In this document: positions 35,550-44,058 of the stretch, in pieces
Position numbering within the stretch: position 1 is the first letter of the stretch
Layout of the letters: every line of letters begins with the position of its first letter
Source of the DNA: UBA5734 sp964528645
GTDB taxonomy: Bacteria > Bacillota > Clostridia > Saccharofermentanales > UBA5734
NCBI GenBank assembly: GCA_964528645.1
Contig: CAZGSR010000005.1
Span: forward strand, 1-64,000
DNA length: 64,000 bases
Reading direction: 5' to 3'
Program-made: the position numbers and the translations under genes
The notes under the pieces: generated by a model
Seen by the model: only the letters and a program-made list of their open reading frames with translations
What the model was told of the DNA's origin: nothing
Databases searched by the model: none

Positions 35550-36504
35550 ACTTGCGACCTCCGAACGGGACCGGACGGGTCCATTTTTCAATGTGCGGTG
35601 TCAGCAGGTTCATCAGAAGGATGGCGAAGGAAACGCCTTCCGTCATGGCGCCAAAGAGACGGATCAGGGCAGTGATGATGCCACAGCCAAGGGCGAAGAT
35701 GATCTGGCCATTGCGGGTAACCGGGGCTGTGACATAGTCGGTGGCCATGAAGAAGGCACCGATGATCAGGCCTGCTGACAAGACATGGTAGAGTGGATCC
35801 TGGCCAGCCAGAGCCGTGATGACAGCGACGGTGCCGATGTAGGTCAGGGGGATCCAGAGGTTGATGACTTTGCGGACGATCAGGTAGATCGCACCGATCA
35901 GGAGGGCCAGGACAGAGACTTCGCCGATGCAGCCGCCCTTGATACCGACGAACATGTCCAGATAAGAGGGCATGGTCCCCTGGTTTTGCATGATGTACAA
36001 AGGAGTCGCCGTGGCAATCAGGTCGAGACGCCCTGCCTGGTCGGCAACTGCGGTTGTTGCGCTGCGGGCACGATCTGCCAGGATCGCCCAGCGTGTCATG
36101 GCTGCCGGGAAGGACAGCATCAGGATAACACGGGCAGCCAGGGCTGGGTTCATGAAATTCTGGCCAATGCCGCCGAAAAATTGCTTGACGATGATGATGG
36201 CGATAAATGAGCCAACCACGGGGATCCAGAGGGGAATTGTCGGTGGCAGGTTCATGGCCAGGAGCAGACCGGTGACAAGGGCGCTCATGTCACCGATCGA
36301 ATTGTAGCGCTTCATGAGGCGGCGGCTGAGGTATTCAAAAAGGACAGCTGTGCCGGTTGTCAGGGCCGTGACCAGGAGGACACGCCAGCCGAAGATCCAG
36401 GTGGATGCCAGGATGGCCGGGATCAGAGCGATGACGACATCGAGCATCAGGCGCTGGGTGGTGGCTGAATCACGAATATGAGGGGATGACGATACTTGCA
36501 GCAT
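35536..36504 (-). CDS. rnfD: Rnf complex membrane flavoprotein subunit D
   Basis: RnfD (322 aa) is a polytopic subunit related to NqrB. It begins VSSSPHIRDSATTQRLMLDVV, a family-typical amino end, and includes the FGGIGQNFMNPALAARVILMLSF block and FFMATDYVTAPVT. It binds FMN covalently and riboflavin in known complexes and helps form the ion channel. ATG 36504 overlaps the rnfC stop codon (TAATG) and follows AAGGAGG; upstream in-frame codons lie within rnfC. The length fits the family. Confidence 0.95.
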   Translation of the reverse strand: MLQVSSSPHIRDSATTQRLMLDVVIALIPAILASTWIFGWRVLLVTALTTGTAVLFEYLSRRLMKRYNSIGDMSALVTGLLLAMNLPPTIPLWIPVVGSFIAIIIVKQFFGGIGQNFMNPALAARVILMLSFPAAMTRWAILADRARSATTAVADQAGRLDLIATATPLYIMQNQGTMPSYLDMFVGIKGGCIGEVSVLALLIGAIYLIVRKVINLWIPLTYIGTVAVITALAGQDPLYHVLSAGLIIGAFFMATDYVTAPVTRNGQIIFALGCGIITALIRLFGAMTEGVSFAILLMNLLTPHIEKWTRPVPFGGRKYVKG

Positions 36505-37853
36505 TACTTGGTGCCCTCCTTTGCCTGGGCCTGGGCCTGGCGAACGTAGCCTTTGCCGGCACGGATGCTTTGCACGAGGTAGCGTTTCGCTGGGCAGACA
36601 TACGTGCAGCAACCGCATTCAATACAGTCCAGGACGTGGTAGTCTTCCAGCTGCTCAACATCTTTGTTGCGGGCTCCGACATCGAGCATGGTAGGCATCA
36701 GGTGCATCGGGCAAGCTTCGACGCAGCGGCCACAACGGATGCACTGGGTTTCCTGCGGGATCTCGGCTTCTTTTTTATCAAAGACGAGGATGGCGTTGTT
36801 GTGCTTAATGATGGACGCTTCAGGGCGGTCCAGCGCCACGCCCATCATCGAACCACCCATGATGATTTTGCCAGCCTCGGCGGCATTGCCACCGGCATGG
36901 GAAATGACATCCGGGATCATGGCTCCGATCGGAACATTGACATTGCAGGGCATCTTCAGGCCGCTGCCATCTAGGGTCAGACGCTTTCTGACCAGTGGCA
37001 TGCCCGTTTTCAAATATTTGGCGATGAAACGCACCGTGCTGACGTTGAGCACGACAGCCCCAACCTCAATCGGCAATTTCCCTGACGGGACTTCCCGGCC
37101 GGTCAGGCTGTAGATCAGCATTTTTTCAGCGCCCTGCGGATACATGGTCTTTAACAGATGAACCGAAATGTCCGGCTTGATGTTTTGCTTGAGTTCGAGC
37201 TTGGTCAGCTCATTCTTGAGTACCTCAGCTGCGAGCGGCTTGTTATCCTCAACACCGATCAGTGCCTTTGGTATGTCAAGGTACTGCATGACCAGCATGA
37301 TGCCTTCGATGATTTCGTCCGGGTGCTCAGCGCACTGGCGGAAGTCAGCCGTGATGTAAGGTTCGCATTCAGCGGCATTGATCACGAGGAATTCCGCTGT
37401 CTTTCCTTCCGGGATCTTGAGTTTCATGTGAGTTGGGAATCCAGCGCCACCCAGGCCGACCAGGCCGGAATCGCGCAGGGCCTTGAGGAAACTCTCCGTG
37501 TCTGTGACGACTGGTGGGACAACCGATTCGTCGCGGGTGTACTGTCCATCGGATTCGATCAGGACAACCTCGACGGATCGACCGGCACTGGACACTTCTT
37601 TTCGAATGGCTGTGACCTTGCCGGAAACGCTGGAGTGGATCGGCACAGCCATCGGACCGGAAGCTTCGCCGATCAACTGGCCGACTTTGACCTGGTCACC
37701 GACCTTGACGACCGGTGTGCACGGCGGACCGATGTGCATGCTCATGGGGATGTGGATTTCCTTGAAGTCGTCCAGACGGACCGTTGGGTAAAAGTGTGTG
37801 TTCTTGTTACCCCTCGGATGAACGCCCCCGGAAAAATGACCGAACCTTAGCAC
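36504..37853 (-). CDS. rnfC: Rnf complex NADH/ferredoxin subunit C
   Basis: RnfC (449 aa) is the cytoplasmic subunit that reacts with NAD(H). An RnfC barrel-sandwich domain (GGVHPRGNK near residue 10) is followed by the NADH/FMN Rossmann-like domain with GLGGAGFPTHMKL and ECEPYITAD, the SLBB domain, and two [4Fe-4S] motifs, CIRCGRCVEACP and CIECGCCTYVCP. The start is GTG at 37853, with CAGGAGG eight bases upstream. It is the first gene of rnfCDGEAB, so the operon promoter lies in the 417-base region upstream. Confidence 0.97.
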   Translation of the reverse strand: MLRFGHFSGGVHPRGNKNTHFYPTVRLDDFKEIHIPMSMHIGPPCTPVVKVGDQVKVGQLIGEASGPMAVPIHSSVSGKVTAIRKEVSSAGRSVEVVLIESDGQYTRDESVVPPVVTDTESFLKALRDSGLVGLGGAGFPTHMKLKIPEGKTAEFLVINAAECEPYITADFRQCAEHPDEIIEGIMLVMQYLDIPKALIGVEDNKPLAAEVLKNELTKLELKQNIKPDISVHLLKTMYPQGAEKMLIYSLTGREVPSGKLPIEVGAVVLNVSTVRFIAKYLKTGMPLVRKRLTLDGSGLKMPCNVNVPIGAMIPDVISHAGGNAAEAGKIIMGGSMMGVALDRPEASIIKHNNAILVFDKKEAEIPQETQCIRCGRCVEACPMHLMPTMLDVGARNKDVEQLEDYHVLDCIECGCCTYVCPAKRYLVQSIRAGKGYVRQAQAQAKEGTK

Positions 37854-37933
37854 GGTAGATACCTCCTGTGGTGGTTCAAAAAATAGAAACAGCGACTGAA
37901 GTCACAAAATAGTGGCATCAAAGGCCAAAAATC

Positions 37934-37942
37934 ACTATATCA
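37934..37942 (-). promoter_or_regulatory. Extended -10 element for the rnf operon
   Basis: On the minus strand TGATATAGT lies about 80 bases before the rnfC start. TTGTCA is present upstream but spaced at only 12 bases, so the -35 is uncertain. Confidence 0.45.
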
Positions 37943-38203
37943 CAGATCCGTTGACAAGTTGAGTGGATTTTTGCGAAATGTATAGAAAATCTTGCTCGAA
38001 GACGCAAATAAGCGCAAAATGTCCTAATTTTCTATCGAAAATTGGCTGCGATGTGAAATGTTGCAGGATTTGAAAATCAGACTTGCAATGTGAAAATTGT
38101 CGAAAACGTTTGCGGAATGTTGGCGCCGGCGATCCGGGTTATCTGGGCGGATCGGAACGATTTGGTTAAACGAAGGTTGGTGGCAACGTGTGTGCCGGTA
38201 TAA

Positions 38204-38236
38204 GAAAAAGCCAGGCCGAACAATCGACCTGGCTCG
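38204..38236 (-). terminator. Rho-independent terminator of the reductase gene
   Basis: Arms AGCCAGG and CCTGGCT with a 12-base loop are followed on the minus strand by TTTTTC, 35 bases after the stop codon. Confidence 0.85.
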
Positions 38237-38270
38237 GATGAGCGACGTTGGACCCTGATCTATAATGGAA

Positions 38271-39176
38271 TCAATGCCACTGGACCTTGACTTCCTTTTC
38301 CCCATTGAGCTGGCGGACATAATTGGCTGCTGCCAGACCGGCCCGGGCACCGTCGCCGACAGCGACGGCGATCTGGAGGAGACCACCCGTGCAATCTCCA
38401 GCGGCAAAGACACCCGGCAGATTGGTGTCCTGGTCCCTGCTGTTGACCGTTATGACTTTGCCATCGTTGGCCAGTCCAAGCTTCTGGGCCAGATCCACCG
38501 CCGAGGCGGTGCCTTCAGCAACAAAAACACCATCGACCTCCAGGACAGATCCGTCAGCCATTTCGATCCGGCGGACTTTGATCTCGTCGCCGGAGACTGC
38601 TGCAATTTTGCGCAGGTCGACTGTGATGGCTTCATCATCGCTCAAACTGGCTTCATAGGGGCGGTCATTGGTTAACAGGGTGATTCTGCTGGCAAAAGGC
38701 TTGAGCTCACTGGCTTCCTTGAAGGCGTAATCGCCATTGCCGATGACTGCAACTTTCTTCCCACGATAGAAGAATCCATCACAGGTGGCGCAATAACTGA
38801 CCCCGCGACCTTCGAACTCGGCTAATCCGGGTACGGTGGCCTTTTTCCTGGGCATGCCGGTGGCGATGACCAGGGACTTGGCCTCCAGTTCCCGGGTAGT
38901 GGTTTGGACGCCATAATTTTCCATGAACAGGAGCCCGGTTACTTCTTCGGTCAGGATCTCAACTCCGAGTCGTCGTGCCTGGGCCTCGCTGTCTGCCATC
39001 AGTTTGGCCGCGTGGACGGGCTCCGGAAAGCCTAGATAATTTTCGATCAAATCAGCAGTGGCCAAGGCCCCGGCATCGCGGCCAATCACCAGGACAGACA
39101 GACCCGCCCGGATCGCATAAATGGCGGCAGACAACCCGGCTGGGCCTTTGCCGACAACGATCAGATCATACAACAT
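38271..39176 (-). CDS. Thioredoxin-reductase-like flavoprotein, probably not NADPH-dependent
   Basis: This 301-residue flavoprotein has the low-molecular-weight TrxR plan: FAD motif GKGPAGLSAAIYA, redox-active CATC near residue 134, and GVFAAGDCTGG. In the second nucleotide domain the GNGDYA motif is present but the HRRxxxR block that holds the NADPH phosphate is absent (LLTNDRPYEAS instead). This loss is the mark of the clostridial ferredoxin-dependent flavin thioredoxin reductases (FFTR) and DFTR-like proteins, so reduced ferredoxin is a likely donor. That is inference from the motif. It sits beside rnf and hcp, separated by terminators. GGAGG precedes the ATG. Confidence 0.85.
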   Translation of the reverse strand: MLYDLIVVGKGPAGLSAAIYAIRAGLSVLVIGRDAGALATADLIENYLGFPEPVHAAKLMADSEAQARRLGVEILTEEVTGLLFMENYGVQTTTRELEAKSLVIATGMPRKKATVPGLAEFEGRGVSYCATCDGFFYRGKKVAVIGNGDYAFKEASELKPFASRITLLTNDRPYEASLSDDEAITVDLRKIAAVSGDEIKVRRIEMADGSVLEVDGVFVAEGTASAVDLAQKLGLANDGKVITVNSRDQDTNLPGVFAAGDCTGGLLQIAVAVGDGARAGLAAANYVRQLNGEKEVKVQWH

Positions 39177-39187
39177 AGGTAACCTCC

Positions 39188-39230
39188 AAAAAAACAGACG
39201 ACCCGGCTTCTAGACCAACCGGGTCGTCTG
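39188..39230 (-). terminator. Rho-independent terminator of the hcp operon
   Basis: A perfect 12-bp inverted repeat (CAGACGACCCGG and its complement at 39219-39230) is followed on the minus strand by seven T, just before the reductase ribosome binding site. Confidence 0.9.
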
Positions 39231-39348
39231 CACGCTAATCAATTTGTGCCACACTCGATTCAAGCTTGTCAATCGGACTTGTTACAGACCGCACAAGGTG
39301 GGCCGGGCGGGAGGCTCCAATCTCCACCCGGCCGAAGGACACAAAGGA

Positions 39349-40938
39349 TCAGGCGCCGAGGATTTGCTGCATGTCGTAGTCGACATTAGAGGTCGGACGG
39401 ATGCCGAACTGGTCGACGAGGACATTGAGGACGTTGGCGGAAACAAAGGCAGGCAGTGTCGGGCCAAGGTAGATATTCTTGACACCGAGGGCCAACAGGG
39501 TCAGCAGGACGCAAACAGCCTTCTGCTCGTACCAGGAGAGAACCAGGGTCAGCGGCAGATCGTTGACGCCACAGTTGAAAGCCTCAGCCAGGGCGACGGC
39601 GACACGGATCGCGGAGTAGGAGTCGTTGCACTGGCCCATGTCCATGATGCGCGGGAACGGTCCGATGTGGCCGATATCCATGTCATTGAAGCGGAACTTG
39701 CCGCAGGCCAGGGTCAGGACGATGGTGTCAGACGGGGTGGCCTTGACGAAGTCGGTGTAGTAATTGCGGCCCGGCTTGGCACCGTCGCAGCCACCGACGA
39801 GGAAGATGTGCTTGAGGGCACCGCTATTGACCGCATCGATGACCTGGGTGGCAGCACCGAGGACGGTCGCGTGGCCAAAGCCGGTCAGCAGCTTAGAACC
39901 GCCGTTGATGCCGGTCATGGTGACAGGCTCGGAGAAACCGCCGAGGGCGATGGCTTTTTCGATGACCTGGGAAAAGTCCTTGTGACCCTTCTCACCATCC
40001 GGGATATGGACCAGGCCGGGATACTCGACGACAGCGGTGGTGAACACGCGATCGGCATAGTCTTCTTTCGGGGGCATCAGGCAGTTGGTGGTAAAGAGGA
40101 AGGCAGCCGGGACATTCTTGAATTCCTTCTGCTGGTTCTGCCAGGCGGTACCGAAATTGCCCTTGAGCTGGCTGTATTTCTTGAGTTCCGGATAGGCATG
40201 GGCTGGCAGCATTTCGCCGTGGGTGTAGATGTTGACGCCTTTGCCTTCGGTCTGCTCGAGCAACATCTTGAGGTCGTGCAGGTCATGTCCGGAGACGACG
40301 ATGAAGGGGCCCTTTTCGATGGTCATGGTGACTTCGGTCGGGACAGGGTTGCCATAGGCGCTGGTGTTGGCATCGTCGAGGACTTCCATGCAGCGATAGT
40401 TATCCTTGCCGAACTTCATCAGGAGGTTGAGCCATTCTTCGACGCTGTGATCGGTACCGACCGCGACCATGCCATCAAACATGGCCTGGTTGACTTCGGC
40501 GTCCATTTTGTCGAGCATCAGGGCATGGTAGGCATAGGCAGCCATGCCACGCAGACCTAAAAGCAGCAGGGAGCGCAGGGAAACGACATCCGGATCACCG
40601 GCGAAGAGCTGGTCGCCCTGGGCGATGACGCTGTGAACAACGAGCTTGTTCGCGGCACGCTTGGCAGCAGCAGCAGCTTCGACTTTGGCCACGAGCTTAT
40701 TGAGCGAGACATCATCGAAGCTGACATTGGTGATGGTGGTGAACAGACCTTCCATCATCAGCTGGGCGTCAGCAGCGGTGATTTCCTGCCCCTGGTTGGC
40801 GAGGGCGAAATTAATCAGGGCAAGGGTCAGGTCATCCTGCAGATTGGATGTGTCGGCACTTTTGCCGCAGGCACCGGCAACGGTGCAGCCTTTGCCGCCG
40901 ACGGTTTGTTCGCACTGGAAACAGAACATGTTTGACAT
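39349..40938 (-). CDS. hcp: Hydroxylamine reductase (hybrid-cluster protein)
   Basis: Hcp (529 aa) holds a hybrid Fe-S-O cluster and acts on hydroxylamine or nitric oxide in stress defence. The amino-terminal cluster ligands are CFQCEQTVGGKGCTVAGACGK (spacing 2-8-5), the type found in strict anaerobes. Hybrid-cluster ligands appear in SGHDLHD, TTNCLMPP, GGCDGAKPGRNYY, LACGKFRFN and MGQCNDSYSA. ATG 40938 follows GGAGG. The frame is open for 65 more codons upstream but that part overlaps the ferredoxin gene. It is cotranscribed with the ferredoxin 84 bases upstream. Confidence 0.97.
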   Translation of the reverse strand: MSNMFCFQCEQTVGGKGCTVAGACGKSADTSNLQDDLTLALINFALANQGQEITAADAQLMMEGLFTTITNVSFDDVSLNKLVAKVEAAAAAKRAANKLVVHSVIAQGDQLFAGDPDVVSLRSLLLLGLRGMAAYAYHALMLDKMDAEVNQAMFDGMVAVGTDHSVEEWLNLLMKFGKDNYRCMEVLDDANTSAYGNPVPTEVTMTIEKGPFIVVSGHDLHDLKMLLEQTEGKGVNIYTHGEMLPAHAYPELKKYSQLKGNFGTAWQNQQKEFKNVPAAFLFTTNCLMPPKEDYADRVFTTAVVEYPGLVHIPDGEKGHKDFSQVIEKAIALGGFSEPVTMTGINGGSKLLTGFGHATVLGAATQVIDAVNSGALKHIFLVGGCDGAKPGRNYYTDFVKATPSDTIVLTLACGKFRFNDMDIGHIGPFPRIMDMGQCNDSYSAIRVAVALAEAFNCGVNDLPLTLVLSWYEQKAVCVLLTLLALGVKNIYLGPTLPAFVSANVLNVLVDQFGIRPTSNVDYDMQQILGA

Positions 40939-41021
40939 TGGGAGATCCTCCGATATTTTTATTGGCTTGGAGCCTTTGGGATACTGGTCTGAGTGATGAA
41001 AAACTGGTTTTTGATGCTGGA

Positions 41022-41783
41022 TCAGTCTTCGAGGATGCGGCCATCGGTGGTGATGGTCACGACCTGCCAAGGAATCATCTTGCCGCTCTGTTGCAGGGCT
41101 TTCTTGGCGGCGAAGTCGAGACCGCCACAGCACGGAACCTCCATGCGGACGATGGTGACGCTGCGGATGTCATTCTGGCGGAAAATCTCCGTCAGTTTTT
41201 CGGTGTAATCTCCAGCGTCAAGTTTGGGACAGCCGATCATGGTGACTTTGCCCTTGATGAATTCCTCGTGGAAATTGGCCCGGGAGTAAGCGGCGCAATC
41301 GGCAGCGATCAGGAGCTTGGCGCCCTGGTAAAATGGAGCCTTGACCGGGAGCAGCTTGATCTGGACCGGCCATTGCTTGAGCTCGGAGTTGGCGGCAGTG
41401 GGATCGACCGGAGCCTTGGCGGCCACAGGTGTTGGCGCAACAGGAGCTTCGGCACGGTCGAAGGTACGCTGGGCATTGCCGGGACAGCCGCGGAAGACCG
41501 GCTGGGCTGCGGCAGCGGTTTTTGCAGCTGCTTCGGCTTTCATCTCGAGATCGGCCGGGGAGCCTGGGGCGGGAGCAGTGAATTCGTCCGCCTCACGTTC
41601 CTCGATCGTAATCGCACCGGTCGGGCAGGTTGGCAGGCAGGCACCGAGGCCATCGCAGTAGGATTCCTTGATCAGGCGGGCTTTGCCATTGATCAGGGCG
41701 AGGGCACCCTCGTGGCAGCCGATGATGCACTCACCGCAGCCATTGCACTTTTCTTCATCGACAACAATGATATTCCGTTTCAT
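41022..41783 (-). CDS. Hcp-associated 2[4Fe-4S] ferredoxin-domain protein
   Basis: This 253-residue protein starts with two cluster motifs, CNGCGECIIGCHEG and CDGLGACLPTCPTG. A Pro/Ala-rich linker (about 70-130) leads to a carboxyl domain with CAAYSR, GCPKLDAGDY and VPCCGGLDF, whose cysteines are typical of proteins encoded beside hcp in anaerobes. It probably donates electrons to Hcp. GAAAGGATC precedes the ATG. It is the first gene of the hcp operon, divergent from the regulator at 41917. Confidence 0.93.
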   Translation of the reverse strand: MKRNIIVVDEEKCNGCGECIIGCHEGALALINGKARLIKESYCDGLGACLPTCPTGAITIEEREADEFTAPAPGSPADLEMKAEAAAKTAAAAQPVFRGCPGNAQRTFDRAEAPVAPTPVAAKAPVDPTAANSELKQWPVQIKLLPVKAPFYQGAKLLIAADCAAYSRANFHEEFIKGKVTMIGCPKLDAGDYTEKLTEIFRQNDIRSVTIVRMEVPCCGGLDFAAKKALQQSGKMIPWQVVTITTDGRILED

Positions 41784-41842
41784 GTGAAGATCCTTTCGTG
41801 TGACCGGCCTGGTGTTGGAGCCGCCGGTGCAGTGGGTTCAAC

Positions 41843-41870
41843 TTGTTTTCTGGCGTCAGTGTACTATAAT
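41843..41870 (+). promoter_or_regulatory. SigA-type promoter of the CRP/FNR regulator
   Basis: TTGTTT (41843-41848) and TATAAT (41865-41870) are 16 bases apart, about 45 bases before the start codon. Confidence 0.65.
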
Positions 41871-41884
41871 GAACACAGGCACGC

Positions 41885-41900
41885 TGTAGCCATAGCAACA
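41885..41900. promoter_or_regulatory. Candidate HcpR operator
   Basis: TGTAGC-CATA-GCAACA is a near-palindrome (five of six arm positions) of the TGTNRC-N4-GYNACA kind bound by CRP/FNR regulators. It sits between the regulator -10 and its start codon, about 100 bases upstream of the divergent hcp operon, so it could autoregulate and activate. Motif strength alone is modest. Confidence 0.3.
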
Positions 41901-41916
41901 AAGAAGAAGGTGGAAC

Positions 41917-42606
41917 ATGATCGAGAAATGGTTGCCCATATTGACCCGCTGTGGGATTTTCGAAGGGCTCCAAGCATCGGACATTCTCGATATGATGCCC
42001 TGTTTCCAGCCAGCCATCAAAACATACACCAAGGATGACATTCTGTGCCGGATCGGTGATCCCCAGGATACCTTTGGCGTCGTTCTTGAGGGTGAAATCA
42101 TTGTCCAGAAAGAAGACTACGCCGGCAATCGCCTGATTATGGGCACATTCGGCCCGGCCGAACTTTTCGGTGAGGTGGCCGCTTTTGCCCGGATCGGCAC
42201 ATGGCCCAACATGGTCGTTGCCAACAGCCGCTGCCAGGTCCTGTTCCTGCCCATCGGAAAATTTACCAAGCCCTGCTGCAAGATCTGCAATGCCCACCAG
42301 CTCCTGATCGAAAACATGCTGCGCATTGTCTCCCGCAAAGCCTTGATCATGAACAACCGGATCTCCTACCTCAAGGTTAAGAGCATGCGTGAGAAACTGG
42401 CTGCTTTCCTCTACGAACAACACCAGATGACTGGAAACCGGACCTTCATGATCCCGATGAACCGTGAACAACTGGCAGATTACCTCAATGTGTCCCGCCC
42501 CTCGATGTCTCGTGAACTTGGCCGGATTCGTGACGAAGGCGTGATAGACTTCTATCGCTCCTCGTTCACGATCAAGGATATCGAAGCCCTGCGCCGCATG
42601 CACTAA
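41917..42606 (+). CDS. CRP/FNR-family regulator, probably HcpR-like
   Basis: This 229-residue regulator has an amino-terminal cyclic-nucleotide-like sensor domain (about 15-130), a dimer helix (about 130-160) and a carboxyl winged helix with MNREQLADYLNVSRPSMSRELGRIRDEG. A cysteine group (KPCCKICNAH, near residue 118) before the long helix could bind haem or an Fe-S cluster. Its divergent position to hcp and the ferredoxin fits HcpR, which controls hcp in response to nitrosative stress; that role is inferred from context. AAGGTGG precedes the ATG. Confidence 0.85.
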   Translation: MIEKWLPILTRCGIFEGLQASDILDMMPCFQPAIKTYTKDDILCRIGDPQDTFGVVLEGEIIVQKEDYAGNRLIMGTFGPAELFGEVAAFARIGTWPNMVVANSRCQVLFLPIGKFTKPCCKICNAHQLLIENMLRIVSRKALIMNNRISYLKVKSMREKLAAFLYEQHQMTGNRTFMIPMNREQLADYLNVSRPSMSRELGRIRDEGVIDFYRSSFTIKDIEALRRMH

Positions 42607-42633
42607 AGCGGCATCCATCAAAGGAGGCCTCCC

Positions 42634-42882
42634 ATGACTGAGCACACCATCCTGATCATCCGTGTCAACCAGCGTCTGCACAGCGCCGAGAAACTGCAGA
42701 AGGTTTTCTCACAGTACGGCTGCAGCATCAAGACCCGGCTGGGCTTGCATGAGGCCGGGGACGTCTGCGCCACCGACGGCCTGATCATCCTGCAGCTCGT
42801 CCGTGGCGCCGATGACCTCAATGCATTCCGCAATGAGCTCAATGCCCTCGATGGAGTAACTGCGATCCTGGTCGAGATCTGA
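42634..42882 (+). CDS. Small ACT-like protein resembling TM1266-type regulators
   Basis: This 82-residue protein has the beta-alpha-beta-beta-alpha-beta pattern of an ACT/NikR-like fold, with ILIIRVNQRLHSAEKLQKVFSQYG at the start, GLHEAGD in the middle and VTAILVEI at the end. It resembles the TM1266 'iron-only hydrogenase system regulator' group, though no hydrogenase genes are nearby. No DNA-binding domain is seen, so it may sense a ligand or bind a partner. AAAGGAGG precedes the ATG. It follows the regulator by 27 bases and the peptidase starts two bases later. Confidence 0.65.
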   Translation: MTEHTILIIRVNQRLHSAEKLQKVFSQYGCSIKTRLGLHEAGDVCATDGLIILQLVRGADDLNAFRNELNALDGVTAILVEI

Positions 42883-42884
42883 CC

Positions 42885-44003
42885 ATGCACGACCCTCGCC
42901 TCGACCGACTTGCCCAGATGCTCCTGACCCATTCCCTGCGTCTTTCCCCTGGCGATATTTTCCAGATCAATGCTATCCCCGAGGCTCAGCCACTGGTCAA
43001 GGCCCTCTACCGCGAAGCTCGTCGCCAGCGCCTGTACCCGGTTGTATTCTGGACCGATGACGAAATTGCCCGGCTGGAATACGATCTGCTGGATCCTGAC
43101 TTGCCAGCAACAGCCGAGTTCCTGGAGAAACGCACTGCCTGGAATGCCGCCCGGGTGGCCGATCTCAAAGCCGTCCTGACCATTCGTGGTTCCGTGAACG
43201 AGCGGGAACTCAGCGGTGTCGATCCGATCCGCCAGCAAATGGTCAGCAAAGCAGGGGAAATCGTCTCCCGCACCATCATCAATGACCGCCAGTGGGTTCT
43301 ATTCTATTGGCCGACCCCCGCCCAGGCTCAGAAAGCTGGGATGTCTCTGGATGACTACTTCGATTTCGTCCTCAACGTCAGTCTCGTCGACTACGAACGC
43401 CTGTTCCACTTTGAGCAAATCCTCGCCGCGCGGATGGAACGGGCCAGCCGGGTCCGGATCAAGGGACCAGGCACCGACCTCTCCTTTTCCATCCAGGGCC
43501 TGCCAGCCGTCTGCTGCTATGGCCGGCGCAATGTCCCGGATGGCGAGGTCTACACCGCACCGGTCCGCGACTCGGTCAACGGCACCATCACCTACAATGT
43601 TCCTGCCCAGTACTGGGGCAAGACCTTCAACAACATCCAGCTGACTTTTTTGAATGGGCGCATCAGCGAAGCCAGCTGTGATGGTGACAACGAGACACTG
43701 GGCAAGATTTTTGACACCGATGAAGGTGCCCGCTTCATCGGGGAATTCTCGTTTGGCGTCAATCCCATGATCCGGGAACCGATCGGCAGTACCTTGTTTG
43801 ATGAGAAAATTGCCGGTTCGATTCACTTCACACCGGGCAATGCCTATGCCAAGGCCGACAATGGCAACCGGTCGGCGATCCACTGGGACCTGATCCTGAT
43901 CCAGCGCCCGGAACATGGCGGCGGAGAGATCTGGCTCGACGATGTCTTTTTCCGCCAGGATGGCCGCTTTGTGCCCGAGGACTTGCAAGACCTCAATCCT
44001 TGA
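42885..44003 (+). CDS. M29-family aminopeptidase
   Basis: This 372-residue enzyme is a dimetal aminopeptidase of the M29 (AmpS/AP-T) family, removing amino-terminal residues from peptides in the cytoplasm. The metal-site residues are recognisable: Glu in NVPDGEVYTAP near residue 222, Glu in GEFSFGVNP near residue 287, His and Tyr in SIHFTPGNAY near residue 315, and His and Asp in AIHWDLI near residue 335. Length fits the family. There is no good ribosome binding site of its own, so translation is probably coupled to the gene ending two bases upstream. Confidence 0.92.
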   Translation: MHDPRLDRLAQMLLTHSLRLSPGDIFQINAIPEAQPLVKALYREARRQRLYPVVFWTDDEIARLEYDLLDPDLPATAEFLEKRTAWNAARVADLKAVLTIRGSVNERELSGVDPIRQQMVSKAGEIVSRTIINDRQWVLFYWPTPAQAQKAGMSLDDYFDFVLNVSLVDYERLFHFEQILAARMERASRVRIKGPGTDLSFSIQGLPAVCCYGRRNVPDGEVYTAPVRDSVNGTITYNVPAQYWGKTFNNIQLTFLNGRISEASCDGDNETLGKIFDTDEGARFIGEFSFGVNPMIREPIGSTLFDEKIAGSIHFTPGNAYAKADNGNRSAIHWDLILIQRPEHGGGEIWLDDVFFRQDGRFVPEDLQDLNP

Positions 44004-44058
44004 AGCGCTGCCCTGAATCGACTAAAATGGTGAAACAGCTGACTTTTTGGAGGAAACC

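Larger units (their letters stand above)
37854..38270. other. rnf upstream region, no gene
   Basis: This 417-base AT-rich gap contains no plausible gene. It holds an extended -10 for rnf (37934-37942), several related short words of the form GCRAAATGT or GTGAAAWTGT between 37970 and 38120 that may be regulator sites, and the terminator of the reductase gene at 38204-38236. Confidence 0.6.

Noticed and set aside
39244..42038. Two long plus-strand frames over hcp and its ferredoxin
   Set aside because: Both are antisense shadows of well-identified genes and lack start signals.
44004..44058. T-box leader for serS
   Set aside because: The gap is only 55 bases and has no T-box or specifier arm.
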